Of a stretch of DNA of 25,853 nt, positions 1 through 6,772 are shown piece by piece. The number at the start of each line of letters is the position of its first letter. The stretch's first letter is position 1. The notes under the pieces were generated by a model. It had not been told where the DNA came from. It searched no databases and saw only the letters and a list, made by a program, of their open reading frames with translations. The stretch is from an uncultured Lachnospiraceae bacterium (GTDB taxonomy: Bacteria; Bacillota; Clostridia; Lachnospirales; Lachnospiraceae): the NCBI GenBank assembly GCA_910586025.1, contig CAJUIO010000035.1, forward strand, positions 4,848 to 30,700, in the 5' to 3' direction. The translations under genes and the position numbers were made by a program.

Positions 1-1
1 T

Positions 2-1093
2 TATGGGTATGTATATAGTGGGAACAAGAAAGCAGAGCAAGGTATAGGTATATATAAATCAGATCCAGATGCGGCGGCGGTAGTAAGGAAGATTTTTTGG
101 TTAGCGGCGGGTGGTAATACACTGGTTAATATTGCAAAGTGTCTGAATGATGAAGGGATTCCTACACCGGGGGTATATAAGAACCAAATGAGGAACCATG
201 GTTATCAGATAAAGAATGCAAAGAGTAACTTATGGGTGAGCGGCAAGGTTAGAGAGATTTTGCAGAATGAGGCTTATATTGGAACCTATATTTGCCATAA
301 GATATCTACAACCAGACCGAGGGAATCAAGCTGGAATGATGAAACAGAATACTTAAGGTTTGAGAATGCTCATGAAGCAATTGTTTCAAAAGATGTTTTT
401 GAAATTGCCCAAAAATCTGTACAAATACGGGGAAAAAGAGGGACATATAAAAAAGCAGAGAACAGCCATGCATTGCAAGGAAAGGTTAAATGTGGATGTT
501 GTGGATATTCCATGAACAGGAGTGGCAAGGGCGAAAATACCAGTTATCAGTGTAGAATGGGTGATAGCTGTGGCTCCCATTTGTGGATAAGAGTGCATGA
601 CTTGGAGGATACTGTATTGAAAATATTGGAGAAGCTGGTTTCTGTTCAAGGAGAAGCTGAGATTAAGAGAAAAGAGAACAGGTGCAGAGCGATTTCTGAG
701 ATTACGAAGATTAAGGAAGAAAAGCGGATTTTGGAAATGAAGATGGAACACTGCAAGACTAGCCGCCTGAATCTGTATCGGCAGTGGAAAGAGCAGCAGA
801 TTACAAAAGATGAATATATAGGGAAGAGGGATGGATACACAGAGCAGGAGGAAAGACATCAGGTAAGGATGCAGAAGGTGGATGAACGATTGGGGCAGTT
901 GGCATCAGAACAGGAGGAGAAGAAACTTGATTGTGATTTGCAGGCTTATAGTGGTATTCAGTCGCTGACAAAGGAAATGGCTGATGAGTTGATAGAGAGG
1001 ATTGATGTGTATGGTGGAGATAGGGTGGAAATCACTTGGAAATTTGAAAATCCAATCCAAGTTTTAAGCGAAGATAATGATTTGAGGCAATAG
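2..1093 (+). CDS. Large serine recombinase, C-terminal part (cut by window edge)
   Basis: The frame is open to the left edge, so the first ATG inside it (188) is not the start. About 363 residues are visible; the N-terminal resolvase catalytic domain with its nucleophilic serine lies outside the window. The first visible residues (SDPDAAAVVRKIF, then LNDEGIPTPG) are typical of the Recombinase domain (PF07508). A zinc ribbon follows, with CGCCG and then paired Cys in QCRMGDSC (PF13408 type). A long charged coiled coil comes next, and the tail IERIDVYGGDRVEI is usual for clostridial phage/ICE recombinases. Such enzymes integrate and excise mobile elements by a 2-bp crossover. It is the likely integrase of the AT-rich island to its right, where spmA fragments look like junction scars. 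Family call is firm; the link to those junctions is inference. Confidence 0.93.
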   Translation, partial: YGYVYSGNKKAEQGIGIYKSDPDAAAVVRKIFWLAAGGNTLVNIAKCLNDEGIPTPGVYKNQMRNHGYQIKNAKSNLWVSGKVREILQNEAYIGTYICHKISTTRPRESSWNDETEYLRFENAHEAIVSKDVFEIAQKSVQIRGKRGTYKKAENSHALQGKVKCGCCGYSMNRSGKGENTSYQCRMGDSCGSHLWIRVHDLEDTVLKILEKLVSVQGEAEIKRKENRCRAISEITKIKEEKRILEMKMEHCKTSRLNLYRQWKEQQITKDEYIGKRDGYTEQEERHQVRMQKVDERLGQLASEQEEKKLDCDLQAYSGIQSLTKEMADELIERIDVYGGDRVEITWKFENPIQVLSEDNDLRQ

Positions 1094-1171
1094 TGTTGAT
1101 ACAAAATGAAGAGAGCAGTTTGGTAATTTTAGAATAAACAGTATGAAGCCTACACAATATGGGGATAATCA

Positions 1172-1256
1172 ATTTTGCAGAATAATTGCAAAATCATAAT
1201 ATGTTTGTTGACGTATGAGTATAATAAACATATAATTATATTATTATTTTGCAGAA
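1172..1256. repeat. Inverted and direct repeats around the defence promoter
   Basis: ATTTTGC (1172-1178) and GCAAAAT (1188-1194) form a 7-bp inverted repeat with a 9-nt gap. The 11-mer ATTTTGCAGAA occurs at 1172-1182 and again at 1246-1256, on either side of the promoter. The layout could be an operator or an element-end site. No regulator gene is adjacent, so the role is open. Confidence 0.4.
1208..1236 (+). promoter_or_regulatory. Sigma-A-type promoter of the ATPase-RloB operon
   Basis: TTGACG (1208-1213), a 17-nt spacer and TATAAT (1231-1236) match the housekeeping consensus. They lie about 45 nt before the ATPase start codon, so the module can be expressed on its own, independent of the recombinase gene. 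Confidence 0.75.
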
Positions 1257-1281
1257 AAAATGCAGAATGGAGGGAAAACAT

Positions 1282-2610
1282 ATGCTCTTGGAATTTAAGG
1301 TGGAAAATTATAAATCATTTTTAGAGGAAGTAACATTTTCTATGGTGGCGGCACCGAAGCAATCAGGATTGGATTATAGCCTGTTGAAAGAAAAAGTGAA
1401 AGGTAAATTAGTGAAAGGGTTGAGCTCTTCTGTGATTTATGGTCCGAATGCCGCCGGAAAAACCAATATTATAGGGGCAATGGATGTGCTTAGAGCTATT
1501 ATTATTAGGGGAAATATAAGAAATTCAGAAGAAAAAAATTCTCCGAATGCCGCTGCCGCAGCATTGGAATTGATACCAAATAATAAATTGTCAGAAGCTC
1601 ATCAAGTAAAATTTTCAATTACTTTTTTAGAAAAAAAGTTGCAAATACACTATGAAATTTCGATGGATTTAGGAACATTTCTTGATGAAGAATATTGTAG
1701 AGAGATTAAGGAAGAAAAGCTGAGTGTTAATGGAGAGGATATTTTTACCAGAAGTGCAAATTTGACAATAGGTAATTTAAAGGGAATTGAAGGTTATCTT
1801 TCGGATATAACCAATCAAAATAAAGAGAATGTGATGGGGATTGCACAAAACAGCCTTACCAAAGACGAATTGTTTTTAACCAATGGATTCAAGCTGATTT
1901 TCTCACAGAAACTTGTAAAATTAATAGTTGATTGGTTTACAGAAAAATGTATGGTTATTTATCGGGCAGATACGATACAGTTGATTAAAAGATTTGCCGA
2001 TCCAAAGAAAAAGGCGGTCTATGTAGAGAGGACAACAAATCAGGCAGCAGAACTATTTGGTATCAATTCAAATGCAGTAGGTTATGTGGTGAGTGATGAC
2101 GAGCCGGAGGCAAAATTATATTCAATTTTTAAAAATACAGAAAACGAAAAGAATACAGCAATTGTTTCTGAAATTTTTGAATCTTATGGAACCATCCGTT
2201 TTATTAACATGTTCCCTTTGGTGATAAAAGCAATCATGACAGGAGGGACACTTATTGTGGATGAGTTTGATGCTTCTATTCATCCGATGGCTTTGATGAG
2301 TATTATCAATATCTTTCATAATGATGATATAAATATCCATCATGCACAATTGATCTTCAATACACATAATCCTATTTTCCTGAATTCAAATTTATTTCGG
2401 AGAGATGAGATCAAGTTTGTAGAGAGGGATGATGACGATCATTACAGCACTTTATATTCTCTGGCATCATTTGGAACGACAGGAGATAAGGGAGTCCGTA
2501 AACATGAGGATTATATGGGCAAATATTTTATTAGTCAATATGGGGCAATTAAGGATATTGATTTTACACCAATCTTTGAGCAGCTTTTAGGAGACGAAAG
2601 AGAGGTTTGA
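1282..2610 (+). CDS. AAA_15/21-type ATPase of a two-gene defence module (RloA-like)
   Basis: A 442-residue ATPase. The N-terminus LLEFKVENYKSF is the classic start of RecF/OLD-like AAA_15/AAA_21 proteins. Walker A is GPNAAGKT (residues 54-61) and Walker B is TLIVDEFD with D327/E328, followed by the THNP motif near residue 365. I chose the ATG at 1282, not the upstream in-frame start at 1249, because GGAGGG sits 8 nt before it and the leading codons do not fit the family. Its stop is 2 nt before the RloB-like gene, so the pair is co-translated. In PARIS (AriA/AriB) and other Rlo-type systems, such an ATPase senses phage and controls a TOPRIM-like effector. Function here is inferred from family and pairing. 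Other ATPase-nuclease pairs such as OLD/Gabija or Septu are less likely, given the partner. Confidence 0.85.
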   Translation: MLLEFKVENYKSFLEEVTFSMVAAPKQSGLDYSLLKEKVKGKLVKGLSSSVIYGPNAAGKTNIIGAMDVLRAIIIRGNIRNSEEKNSPNAAAAALELIPNNKLSEAHQVKFSITFLEKKLQIHYEISMDLGTFLDEEYCREIKEEKLSVNGEDIFTRSANLTIGNLKGIEGYLSDITNQNKENVMGIAQNSLTKDELFLTNGFKLIFSQKLVKLIVDWFTEKCMVIYRADTIQLIKRFADPKKKAVYVERTTNQAAELFGINSNAVGYVVSDDEPEAKLYSIFKNTENEKNTAIVSEIFESYGTIRFINMFPLVIKAIMTGGTLIVDEFDASIHPMALMSIINIFHNDDINIHHAQLIFNTHNPIFLNSNLFRRDEIKFVERDDDDHYSTLYSLASFGTTGDKGVRKHEDYMGKYFISQYGAIKDIDFTPIFEQLLGDEREV

Positions 2611-2612
2611 TC

Positions 2613-3272
2613 ATGACAGAGCGGAAACCAAATAAAAAGTATTATTTTAGTGTAGAAGGTGAAACGGAATATTGGTATTTAAAGTGGCTACAAGATTTAA
2701 TTAATAAAACAGAAAAATCGGCATACAAAATTTCGATTGACTGTCCTGTTAAGAAAAATCCTTTGAAACATGCAAAGTCATTAACTATAACAAGGAAAAT
2801 AGAAGTATATCATTTCTTTGATTATGAAAGTGATGAGGAAATACATGAACAGCGTTTTAAAGATGCTATGGATAATATGAAAAAAGCACAAAATTTGGGG
2901 AAACAGATAGTATACAAATCTGGTTACAGTAATTTCACATTTGATCTGTGGATTATTTTGCATAGGATTGATTGTAATAGCTCCTTTGTCCACAGAAAGC
3001 AGTATATTACAGCAATAAACAAGGCATATGATGAAAAATTTCAAGATATGAAAGAATATAAAGAAGAAGATAACTTTAAAAGGTGTCTGAAAAAGTTGCA
3101 GCTTTCAAATGTCAATGATGCAATCAAGCGGGCAAAAAACATTATGCAAAAAAACGAAGATAGTGGCTATATTTTGCATCACTACAAGGGTTATAAATAT
3201 TATAAAGAAAATCCTTCTTTGGCAGTATGGGAGGCAATAGAGAAAATTCTGACGGATTGTGAATTGATTTAG
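2613..3272 (+). CDS. rloB: RloB-family (TOPRIM-like) protein, putative defence effector
   Basis: A 219-residue protein recognised by the RloB pattern (PF13707). FSVEGETEYWYL (residues 12-23) has the acidic glutamate that opens a TOPRIM-like fold. FFDYESDEE follows, with D70 and D74 as likely metal ligands, then SNFTFDLWIILH (about 106-117), the counterpart of the family's NPxFExWLLLH. A TTG six nt upstream is also in frame, but the ATG at 2613 has GAGAGG 7 nt before it and is preferred. RloB proteins were named for linkage to restriction loci; by analogy with AriB of PARIS it is probably a nuclease-type effector held or triggered by the ATPase. The substrate is unknown. Confidence 0.85.
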   Translation: MTERKPNKKYYFSVEGETEYWYLKWLQDLINKTEKSAYKISIDCPVKKNPLKHAKSLTITRKIEVYHFFDYESDEEIHEQRFKDAMDNMKKAQNLGKQIVYKSGYSNFTFDLWIILHRIDCNSSFVHRKQYITAINKAYDEKFQDMKEYKEEDNFKRCLKKLQLSNVNDAIKRAKNIMQKNEDSGYILHHYKGYKYYKENPSLAVWEAIEKILTDCELI

Positions 3273-3286
3273 AAAAAGTCAAAGAA

Positions 3287-3312
3287 TTTTTAGTCCTATC
3301 TTGACACCAGCT
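3287..3312 (+). other. Element end/spmA junction A (attachment-like)
   Basis: This 26-nt segment ends in CTTGACACCAGCT and runs into spmA sequence at the GCT codon of the ANVLGLG motif. It matches junction B (4175-4200) at 20 of 26 positions by eye, although B enters spmA about 207 bp further downstream. Shared sequence outside the spmA homology suggests a recombination site left by related elements. Which strand and enzyme made it is inferred. Confidence 0.45.
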
Positions 3313-3645
3313 AATGTACTGGGGCTTGGGTGGGCTTGCACACCTGCCGGGCTTAAGGCGATGGAGGAGCTGGCGAAGCTGGAGGAGGAGAGAGGGAACC
3401 CGGCATATGGCGGAAACATCGGAAACGGGAAACGGGAACGGATTGCAAATAATGAGATGTGCACGTTCCTGATTTTGAACATTTCATCGCTGCAGCTGAT
3501 TCCTGTTAATATGATCGCTTACAGGCAGCAGTACGGGAGCGCAAACCCTGCGGGAATCATTGCGCCGGCCATTGCGGCGACGTTTGTGAGTACGGCGGTG
3601 GCGGTGGTGTATTGTAAATTAAAAGATAAGAAGCGGAGAGTATGA
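3301..3645 (+). pseudogene. spmA: spmA 3' fragment, copy A (spore maturation protein A)
   Basis: The open frame encodes the C-terminal half of SpmA. It runs ANVLGLGWACTPAGLKAMEEL, then NEMCTFLILNISSLQLIPVNM, then GSANPAGIIAPAIAATFVST. These are the Gate/nucleoside-recognition segments of a multi-pass membrane protein needed for spore core dehydration. The N-terminal half is missing: homology begins at 3310, just after the foreign junction TTGACACC, and there is no ribosome site or credible start. Base composition is clearly richer in G+C than the flanking defence genes. It is the longest of three copies in the window and is followed by a terminator and a promoter. The full-length gene is not in the window. 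Confidence 0.85.
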
Positions 3646-3659
3646 GGACTCTCCGTTTT
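3635..3659 (+). terminator. Terminator after spmA copy A
   Basis: GGAGAGT (3635-3641) and ACTCTCC (3648-3654) form a perfect 7-bp stem over a 6-nt loop, followed by GTTTTA. The same hairpin recurs after copies B (worn) and C. Confidence 0.7.
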
Positions 3660-3684
3660 AGTATTATCGTGGATATGAAGGGTG

Positions 3685-3713
3685 TTGAGAAAGGTGGCTT
3701 TTTAGAGTATACT
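3685..3713 (+). promoter_or_regulatory. Promoter in the spmA tail, copy A
   Basis: TTGAGA (3685-3690), a 17-nt spacer and TATACT (3708-3713). It belongs to the repeated spmA tail, because copy B has the same elements at the equivalent place. No intact gene is seen downstream; it now faces degenerate sequence. Confidence 0.6.
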
Positions 3714-3734
3714 AATAAAATAAGAAGATAGGTA

Positions 3735-3755
3735 ATTGCGAAACAAGTTCGCAAT
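3735..3755. repeat. Perfect 8-bp hairpin where the A/B homology ends
   Basis: ATTGCGAA (3735-3742), loop ACAAG, TTCGCAAT (3748-3755). It lies just after the last bases shared by spmA tails A and B, so it may mark the other end of inserted DNA or be a transcript hairpin just after the promoter. No poly-T follows. Confidence 0.45.
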
Positions 3756-3872
3756 CTTGATTCCAGTAGGGTAAAAATCCGGTCATGCCGGGATTTTCAG
3801 GAGGTGGATGTGGGTAACCGGATTTTAAGGCATGAAAACAAAACAGATAGGGATATCTGCCTGTGAAATGGC

Positions 3873-4139
3873 ATGTGGTATGTGAGGTTATGCAATCCTA
3901 TTACTTTTCAGCATGGAAATTTTGAGATTGACTTTGGTGGAGTTGGTATTAATAAAGATCATGTGAAAGTCAGTTATGACAGGACAGGTAATATTCTTAT
4001 CGGAATGAATGTCTTGTCTTAGATGGATATACATATAGGGAAAAGTAAGATTCTAGGGAAAACAGTTTTCATTGCATGCCCATATAAAAGAATGAATCAG
4101 GAGTATCTTGAGGCTTTAAGCCGACACTCTGAACTATAG
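3873..4139 (+). pseudogene. Retropepsin-like protease fragment with in-frame stop
   Basis: In one frame the sequence reads NFEIDFGGVGINKDHVKV, then GNILIGMNVLS, an in-frame TAG (4020-4022), then MDIHIG...GKTVFIACP...NQEYLEAL and a final TAG. ILIGMNVL resembles the ILG-type second motif of retropepsin-like bacterial proteases. The first catalytic half (DTG) is absent; upstream the frame meets TGA at 3864. The reading frame resuming cleanly after the internal TAG suggests a decayed gene. The rest of the stretch 3646-4190 shows no other credible gene. Family assignment is tentative. Confidence 0.4.
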
Positions 4140-4174
4140 CCCCAATTTGTAGTTTTTTGAAAAAATTGAAATAT

Positions 4175-4200
4175 TTTTTAGCTCTAATTTGGCACCGGCT
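4175..4200 (+). other. Element end/spmA junction B (attachment-like)
   Basis: The segment ends TTTGGCACCGGCT and runs into spmA at the GCT codon before TATAGG. It is 20/26 identical by eye to junction A, with TTTTTAG, CTA, TTG, CACC and GCT conserved. Junction C (6397-6404) keeps only the GCACCGGC part. Confidence 0.45.
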
Positions 4201-4356
4201 TATAGGCGGCAGTACGGGAGCGTGAATCCGGCGGGGATTATTGCTCCGGCTATTGTGGCGATGTTTATCAGTACGCTTACGGCGGTGGTGTATTGTAAGG
4301 GGAAGGATCGGAGGCGGATAGTGTTAGGGCTCTCTGTTTTAGTATCATTTTTGTGA
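4198..4356 (+). pseudogene. spmA: spmA 3' fragment, copy B
   Basis: The frame reads AYRRQYGSVNPAGIIAPAIVAMFISTLTAVVYCK before a TGA at 4354. This is the last stretch of SpmA, diverged from copy A at many positions, so it is not a recent exact duplication. Bases 4198-4391 align with 3517-3713 of copy A with almost no length change, covering the coding end, the terminator and the promoter. There is no start codon or N-terminus. Such a diverged second copy is best explained as brought in with another element from a different strain or species. Confidence 0.8.
4316..4340 (+). terminator. Worn terminator after spmA copy B
   Basis: GGATAGT (4316-4322) and GCTCTCT (4329-4335), then GTTTT, occupy the place of the hairpin in copies A and C. 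Some pairs are lost or become G-U, so termination is probably weak. Confidence 0.35.
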
Positions 4357-4363
4357 AAGAGTG

Positions 4364-4391
4364 TTGAGAAGCAAAGTTTTTGGGATATACT
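4364..4391 (+). promoter_or_regulatory. Promoter in the spmA tail, copy B
   Basis: TTGAGA (4364-4369), a 16-nt spacer and TATACT (4386-4391), equivalent to the promoter of copy A. It lies directly before the MNT antitoxin gene and is its only visible promoter. Transcription should start near 4398, which excludes the upstream TTG at 4380 as a start codon. Confidence 0.6.
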
Positions 4392-4427
4392 TATAAAAAA
4401 GATGGATATTGGGATTTGAGAAAATAT

Positions 4428-4778
4428 ATGAGGTATCAAGAAATGGAAGAAAAGATAAAAAATATTACGTCTGAAGTATATGAAGAATTGATAAAATTAT
4501 TTGGTAAAAAAATTGAACGTATTCTTTTGTACGGTTCATATGCACGTGGGGATTTTAATTTGGAATCAGATGTTGATATCATGATTTTATTGAATTGCGA
4601 TCAAAAAGAAATAACACAAAGACGAAAAGAGATCAGTAGAATTGCAAGCCGAATTGGTTTAAAAAATGATATTATGGTTTCGCTTCTTGCACGTAATAGT
4701 GATGATTATGAAAACAATATGAAGTACCAGCCATTTTACCAAAACATTGAAAAGGAAGGTATGAGAATTTATGGATAA
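4428..4778 (+). CDS. mntA: MNT-type minimal nucleotidyltransferase (antitoxin of a MNT/HEPN pair)
   Basis: A 116-residue protein with the polymerase-beta nucleotidyltransferase signature: GSYARGD (residues 36-42) followed by SDVDIMILL (D48, D50). MntA-type antitoxins modify and silence a HEPN ribonuclease toxin, usually by adding AMP to a tyrosine near its active site. I chose ATG 4428 because the tail promoter starts RNA near 4398; ATG 4443 is also possible, and both ribosome sites are weak. The HEPN gene overlaps its stop by 8 nt, the usual operon order, but that partner is broken. The gene looks intact. Confidence 0.8.
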   Translation: MRYQEMEEKIKNITSEVYEELIKLFGKKIERILLYGSYARGDFNLESDVDIMILLNCDQKEITQRRKEISRIASRIGLKNDIMVSLLARNSDDYENNMKYQPFYQNIEKEGMRIYG

Positions 4779-4881
4779 AGCAAGAGCAGATTTAGCTATA
4801 TATCGTTTAGAGACAGCGAGACAATGTATTATATCTGCAAAAGTATTGATAGCACAAAATGATTATTATTGTTATGTATAG
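4771..4881 (+). pseudogene. hepT: Truncated HEPN toxin gene
   Basis: The ATG at 4771 overlaps the MNT stop and has AAGGAAGG upstream. The 36-codon product, MDKARADLAIYRLETARQC then ISAKVLIAQNDYYCYV, matches only the first helices of HEPN proteins, which normally run to about 110-140 residues. The stop falls where the family continues NRSYYA, and the catalytic RX4-6H motif is missing. It cannot be an active RNase. No continuation is visible in other frames before the next gene at 4915, so a deletion is more likely than a simple frameshift. Confidence 0.65.
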
Positions 4882-4914
4882 GAATAATTTTTCCATAGTG
4901 AGGAGTGTACAGAT

Positions 4915-6361
4915 ATGGGAATCTACTTAAATCCGGGAAATGAACAGTTTGCGGTTTCTGCTAATTCTGAATTGTATGTGGATAAGACGGAACTTATAAA
5001 ATATACAAACAGTCGAATCGGAAAAGACAGACCGCTTATTTGCTCCAGCAGGCCGAGAAGATTTGGGAAAACGATGGCTGTAACAATGCTTGCGGCATAT
5101 TACAGTAAGGGATGTCATTCCGAAAAATTGTTTGCTGAATTTAAGATAAGCCGGAATGAATTTTTTAAAAAGCATTTAAATAAGTATAATGTGCTCCTTT
5201 TGGATATTCAATGGATGTATGGAAATGCACTTGAGGAAATGAAAAGAGATCCTTCTATTAAAATAGTAAGTTATATTCAGGAACAGGTGATTGGCGAATT
5301 AAGTAAGGAATATTCGGAATGTGTTAAGGATACGGATGTTTCGCTGCCGTCCGTATTGGCCAATATTAATGCGAAAACAAAAGAACAGTTTATTATCATT
5401 ATAGATGAGTGGGACTGCCTGTTCCGAGAGGATAAAAACAACGAGAAGCTCCAAAAGGAATATATTAATTTGCTTAGAGGGCTATTTAAAGGGGCTCCAT
5501 CAGGAGCATTTTTAAAGCTGGCTTATATTACGGGAATTTTGCCAATCAAGAAATACGGTACACAGTCGGCATTGAATAATTTCAGGGAACATACGATGGT
5601 CAGCCCAAGACAAATGGCAGAATATATTGGTTTTACAGAAATAGAAGTGAAGAATTTGTGTAAAGAGCATGTTATGTCATTTAAAGAAATGCAGCAGTGG
5701 TATGATGGGTATTTTTTTGAAACAATTGGACATGTCTATAGTCCCAATTCCGTAGTTGAAGCAATAGACAGCAGAGAATTCGGAAATTACTGGTCTCGAA
5801 CAGAGACTTATGAATCGCTGATGATGTATATTGCAATGGATTTTGATGATCTAAGACAGTTGATTGTAGATATGTTGGGTGGCCAAAGATGCAATATTGA
5901 TGTTGAATCTTTTCAAAATGACATAACATCGTTCAAATCTGCAGACGATGTCATAACATTGTTGATTCATATGGGATATTTGGCTTATGACAATAAAGCA
6001 AAAGAAGCTTTTATTCCAAATGAGGAAGTGAGAAGTGTTTTTTGGCGGGCAATTAAAAATGGCGGATGGGATGAAGTGATAAAGGCTGTAAATGCGTCAG
6101 AGGCATTACTCAAGGCAACTCTGGCTATGGATGAGGGAGCAGTAGAAGAAATGATACAAGAGGTTCACATGCAGAATACATCCAGCCTTGTTTACAATAA
6201 TGAAATGGGATAAAACTGCACAAGGAGCGATAAGCCAGATTAAAAATAAAAAGTATATATCTGCGCTGAAAGAGTATAAAGGGAATATTTTGCTTATTGG
6301 GATTAACTATGATAAGAGAAGTAAAAAGCATCAGTGTAGAATAGAAAAATTTGAAATGTAA
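4915..6361 (+). pseudogene. AAA-ATPase-like/PD-(D/E)XK nuclease protein, broken in the nuclease domain
   Basis: The first 432 codons (to 6213) encode the AAA-ATPase-like domain (PF09820). They show YVDKTELI near the N-terminus, Walker A as SSRPRRFGKT (residues 44-53) and Walker B as IIIIDEWD (D164/E165). ATG 4915 has AGGAGTG in front. The C-terminal nuclease domain (PF08011, DUF1703) is interrupted. After SSLVYNNE the frame stops, while the expected ending KWDKTAQGAISQIKNKKY to FEM* continues in another frame (6200-6361). About 50 residues usual at this point (the GKGFADIVF...VELKW part holding the catalytic Asp and Glu) are absent. The break is therefore a deletion plus frameshift. The ATPase half may still be made. 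The native role of this widespread family is unclear. Confidence 0.8.
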
Positions 6362-6396
6362 TTTAAGGTTTGACAATATATATTACTAAAAACACG

Positions 6397-6487
6397 CACC
6401 GGCCATTGCGGCGACATTTGTGAGTACGGCGGTGGCGGACTGCGGGGGGGGGAGGATAGAAAAGAACGGAGAGTGTGAGAACTCTCC
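6397..6487 (+). pseudogene. spmA: spmA 3' fragment, copy C
   Basis: From GCACCGGCC the frame reads APAIAATFVSTAVAD. Bases 6401-6438 match 3567-3604 of copy A with one difference. The sequence then diverges over about 30 bp, including a run of nine G (6443-6451), before the shared terminator hairpin. The stop codon of SpmA is lost in this frame. It lacks the promoter seen after copies A and B and is followed by host-like DNA, so it probably marks the right border of the island. Confidence 0.75.
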
Positions 6488-6494
6488 GTTTTCT
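6465..6494. terminator. Bidirectional terminator between spmA copy C and DUF6440
   Basis: AACGGAGAGT (6465-6474) pairs perfectly with ACTCTCCGTT (6481-6490) over a 6-nt loop. T-rich sequence follows on both strands, so it can serve both converging units. Confidence 0.75.
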
Positions 6495-6673
6495 TTAATT
6501 AATGGGAGTGACAATCGGTTTCCCGTTTTGATCAACCAAAACGCTCATTCCACAGCCTGCTGTCAGGGTGGATGCGGCCAGAAGGTAATTCACTCCTGTT
6601 TCTTTATCTACGATAATTTTTCCACATTAGTGAGGCCCTGTGAATAGACTTCCACAAAACGATCCTTTGCCAT
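6495..6673 (-). pseudogene. DUF6440 family protein, frameshifted
   Basis: On the minus strand AAGGAGCGTGATCAC precedes ATG (6673), giving MAKDRFVEVYSQGLTNVEK. One base is missing in an A-run (rc of 6613-6624), and the other frame continues IIVDKETGVNYLLAAS, then LVDQNGKPIVTPIN and TAA. Together this is a complete small DUF6440-like protein (DRF...IIVDKETGVNYL...GKPI), about 59 residues. As written, translation stops after LS. The single-base change is a true frameshift or a sequencing error in a homopolymer. Function of the family is unknown. Confidence 0.75.
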
Positions 6674-6772
6674 GTGATCACGCTCCTTCCTTATCCTGTT
6701 GTCTGCCAATACAAACATATCATAAAAAACCGGACGGAGGGGCTGGATTTCCTGAATAAACATCAGGACTTC

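Noticed and set aside
188..1093. Start of the recombinase at the first internal ATG
   Set aside because: The frame is open to base 2 and the extra residues match the recombinase family, so the gene is cut by the window edge.
3301..3645. A stand-alone 114-residue gene
   Set aside because: It is the C-terminal half of SpmA without a start or ribosome site, joined to foreign sequence.
6420..6647. A 75-codon plus-strand gene
   Set aside because: It runs from spmA copy C through the terminator into antisense DUF6440; no ribosome site.
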